This document shows, piece after piece, positions 60,788-64,000 of a DNA stretch of 64,000 bases. Numbering within the stretch: position 1 is the stretch's first letter; the number at the start of each line of letters is the position of its first letter. The position numbers and the translations under genes are program-made. This DNA is from Mastacembelus armatus (Eukaryota > Chordata > Actinopteri > Synbranchiformes > Mastacembelidae). Below the pieces are notes generated by a model. The model was not told the DNA's origin. It saw only the letters and a program-made list of their open reading frames with translations, and ran no database searches. Location of the stretch: contig NW_022872866.1 in assembly GCF_900324485.2 (NCBI RefSeq), positions 744,001-808,000 on the forward strand. The letters are read 5' to 3'.

Positions 60788-63700
60788 ACACAGACACACA
60801 CACACACACACACACACACGGAGGCTGAAATCCTTCAAAACTGTCTCGACTCATTTTAACATGGAAGCAAAAAATCCTCAGCTGCTTATTGGTGCATTTA
60901 CAAAAACGTCCCTGGTCTGAACTGATCCAGTTTGAGCAACTTGGTCCTTCGACTTTAAATCTTCTGAATCTGAGAAACCTAAATACAGTTTCCCTGGAAA
61001 TCAAAGAGGGAACTTTAAACCATATAAATTATTTTTGATCTGCTCTTTTCCAACTACTGACAAACCTAAAAACCTTTTCTTTAATATAAAAGAACAAAAT
61101 AAATGTATAAACTTTAAAGGCCTTCAAAACAAAAACAAAAATAAATCCTTTCACACATGTTCCATGTATTTAGGATCCAAAGGCAGCGTATTCAGCATGT
61201 TCCAACTGAGTTATCAGAACTCCTGATCGACTGTTTGGCAGCTGTGACAAATTATTCAGGCCTCCACAGTTTCCCCCCTCCTCATATCCAGCTCATAGAA
61301 ACCGGCTCTGGTTCCTTCATCGTTTGCTTTTCTGCCTCAAACACGACGAGACAAAAGCTCCTGAAGCATCAGGATCAAACTTCACGTCATTTAATCGAAT
61401 CATTGCTTCACTTTAACTCTAAACTCCGTCTGTTTTGTTTGTTTCTCCTCAAAGTCTCAAACTGATCCGGTCACAGAAAAAGACCACTACAGACTAAGAT
61501 CCACAAATGACCGATTCTTTAACTTTTTACTGTTTTGGGAAAAACAAACTCAAAGAAACACCTGGCAGGTTTTAGACCATCAGGAAGTAAATTACAGGAA
61601 AATGTCCCTGCACTAATAAATCAATAATAATTCATAAATCAATCAGAGGAATCAGGACAAATCTGTAGGAGTGAATTTCAGAAACCAAATCCTGGCAAAC
61701 GCCTACTGATAACCCCAACCACATGAATATGTTGAACTAACCTGTAAACCAAATAAACCAAATAAACCATTTATGTCCTTAAAACCTGTGAAAGAAGAAA
61801 TAATTTTTCAACGTGGATCAGAAGCAGCTAACATGGTGAAAGCTAAAAGGGGTGAATGTGCTGATTTTTCCCTCCGCACAGACTCCCAGGCTGCGGACCG
61901 GCCCACTACGAAACCATGTTATAATTTACTTTTCAGACGACGAGGGGTCTGAGGAGACGGGACCTCAGCTTCCTGACCCTCAGGAGAAACAGATGGTTTC
62001 AGACTGAAGCTGACAGTGACACAAAGCTGAAGCTGCACTTTTAGCACTATGCTCATTTTGTCAACACTATTTTAAATGATAGATTTGGGATTTTAAAGCA
62101 TAAAAAACAAAAGCTCTGTAGAATTTATCATAACGTCTCCAAAGTCCAGCTGAGCTGATCAACAAACCAACGATTGAAAGACAAAACCCTTCCTGGGCAT
62201 CATAAACACAAACACAGGAAAATGGAGGCAACTTCAAATTCTTTGGTCCACCTGTTTCTTTAACATATGAAGCTGCAACCGCCACAGATGGAGCTTCCCA
62301 GGCTGCCCCAGGACTGGACTCAGAGGGCCCAAACACTATCTCATAGTGGATCATCACATTTCGAGACGTTCAGGGTGTCCAAAGTTATTTTCACGTCTTT
62401 CCTGGAGATGTTTTCCATCCAGACTGTGGCTGCTGCAGCTTCTCTTCAGCTCCATCCAGGCTTTAGAAACCCGCTGCGACGTCCCTGAACACTGGACACG
62501 CTCTGTGTCTCTGCTTGTTAGACGTTGCTGATGTAACAGCTGTGATCAATATTCACATCACAATCCTTTCTCTGTCCTGTTCCACGAAACCGTTCTGTAG
62601 AAAATCCCTAAACAAGAGCAGCTGTAAAGTCACAGACAAATCCCAGAGTCAAAGAGTCTTTTCTCACCTTCCTCTAACCCTGCATCTGCCTGTCCTGACC
62701 ATGGACGGGTTACAAGACATTGGGCCCCTGGACACATATAAGGCCCCCAGCCCAGTGGGGGTCAGACTGAGGATGATCTGTAGTCACCTTGTGTCTGTTT
62801 GCACCGGATTTTACTGGTTCATTTCATTGAAAGGTTAAGAACTGTCCCTCATGACTCTCAGATCAAAGGTTCCCTGACCCTCTGGGCCTGGGCCTGCTGG
62901 ACCCGTCCAGTAATCCATCCATGCTCAGAACCACCTGTGTCTGTAACAAACAAATTTACAGCCTGAAATAAAATATTGAAGCAACGATTCAAAGTCCCGA
63001 CAGGTTTGGATTAAAGTTGTGCTTTAAGACAACACGGCTCGAGCCAAAAGCAGGCGACGCTTTTACAAAACACACAGCGGCGACGTGACGGACACAGACG
63101 GACACGGACACATTCATCCACACACAAACAGAACCATTAGTTATCGCAAGAGTAAAAATCTGCTACTGTCAAGTTCATGATTATTTATCTATGGAATTAA
63201 GTCAGAGTCTGGATCTGTCTGTCCAACAGACACTGTCCATCCAACCGGAGCATGAAAGTGTTTTCAGGCTGGAAACCCCGTGCATGTGGCTAATGGTCAC
63301 TTCTCCCAGACAGTCAAACACAAACACCTTCTAGCGAGCTGACAAAATTAGGCCTGAGGCAATAAATACGAGCAGATTGGTCCGGACTCTCAGGCCACAA
63401 CAAGCAACAGGAGACGGCGAGAAAGGAAAGGAAAAACAAACAAACAAAAACAAAGAGACAGGCAGCCACGTCCTGACGGCTCGGATCCACTTTCTCGTCC
63501 GAGCGCTTCCTCAGGACAGAGTCTGTTTGCATCTTCTCAGAAGAGCTGTTCAGGTTTGAATTGGGTCCATGAGTGTAACAGGATGTGATGTCAGCACAGG
63601 AAGAGAAAAGCGGTGATGTACAACATTTTCCCAGACGCAGTTTAATCTGCGTCCAGATGCTGTGATCGCCGAGGGTTTGGTCTGTCGGACGTCACAACCA

Positions 63701-64000
63701 GCCCGCGGCTTTTCCACGTCAACTTACCAAAACAAAGCAAAACTACTTCAGCAAGGAAACGTCCAAGTTCGTTACTGGCCGACACGTTTGACAGCAGAGG
63801 GGAAAACAAGAGGCGTGAGGAGGAGGAAGATTAACTTCATGATTCACCAGAGGAGGAGGAGAAAAACCAGAGATTTATGGGGAAAAAATGGGGAAAGGGT
63901 GTTGTTAGGTTCACTGCTGATCCTGAAGCCCATGACAGTCCCTCCCCTGGATGAGGGTTTCACTACAGCAGTTCTCTGTGGGCCGGCGCTGCCTAGTGGC
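60441..64000. other. Noncoding region, possible 3' UTR of a minus-strand gene
   Basis: No coding exon is recognised in 3.5 kb. A (CA)n tract lies at 60757-60820. On the minus strand an AATAAA (plus 'tttatt' at 60607-60612) lies at the low end. Between there and 64000 the sequence is moderately AT-rich with few repeats, as in a long 3' UTR. The next gene in the vertebrate order after GPR137B is ERO1B, but I see no ERO1 protein sequence here. Both short frames that run off the right edge on the minus strand lack recognisable content. Confidence 0.35.

Overview
The window is nuclear DNA of a ray-finned fish, probably a percomorph-type teleost. It has compact multi-exon vertebrate genes with GT/AG introns, abundant (CA)n tracts, and repeat families typical of teleosts: a Tc1 element with a TIR of the 'accaaaagtttggacacacc' type, a PIF/Harbinger element, an RTE-like LINE and a tRNA-derived SINE. 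Five conserved genes keep a vertebrate order known from human 1q42-q43: tomm20 (+), rbm34 (-), tbce (+), nid1 (-) and gpr137b (+). I assembled them exon by exon. Every junction is phase-consistent and each sums to a whole number of codons: 146, 422, 520, 1466 and 397 residues.

Layout. 1-6 kb is a transposon graveyard: a Harbinger element (399-3626) with an RTE-like LINE inserted inside it, then an almost complete Tc1 element (4353-5978). 6-15 kb holds two tandem minus-strand TRIM (RING/B-box/coiled-coil/PRY-SPRY) genes of equal length. Each has a noncoding first exon, and one has a canonical interferon-response motif at the promoter. Between them is a two-exon plus-strand reading frame with a CpG-rich promoter carrying an X-box-like motif; I do not recognise the product. 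A 0.6 kb AT-rich tandem repeat then precedes tomm20 (16.2-18.5 kb). rbm34 (19.6-22.9 kb) and tbce (23.6-28.4 kb) diverge from a shared 0.66 kb promoter. 29.0-31.2 kb is a teleost dispersed element whose middle has expanded into about 28 copies of a 58-bp satellite. nid1 fills 32.9-51.5 kb in 20 coding exons, including one 1085-bp exon with 19 tandem 8-residue repeats. gpr137b (54.7-58.5 kb, 7 exons) follows. 58.5-64 kb has no coding region I can identify and may include long 3' UTRs.

Functionally the conserved genes are unrelated housekeeping or matrix genes: mitochondrial import receptor, nucleolar RNA-binding protein, tubulin chaperone, basement-membrane linker and lysosomal seven-helix protein. 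The TRIM pair is a lineage-expanded innate-immunity family. I saw no prokaryote-like system. The most interesting items are the uncharacterised X-box gene, the mosaic divergence of the TRIM pair, the nidogen coding repeat, two satellites that grew out of transposons, and a head-to-head telomere-like repeat in a gpr137b intron.
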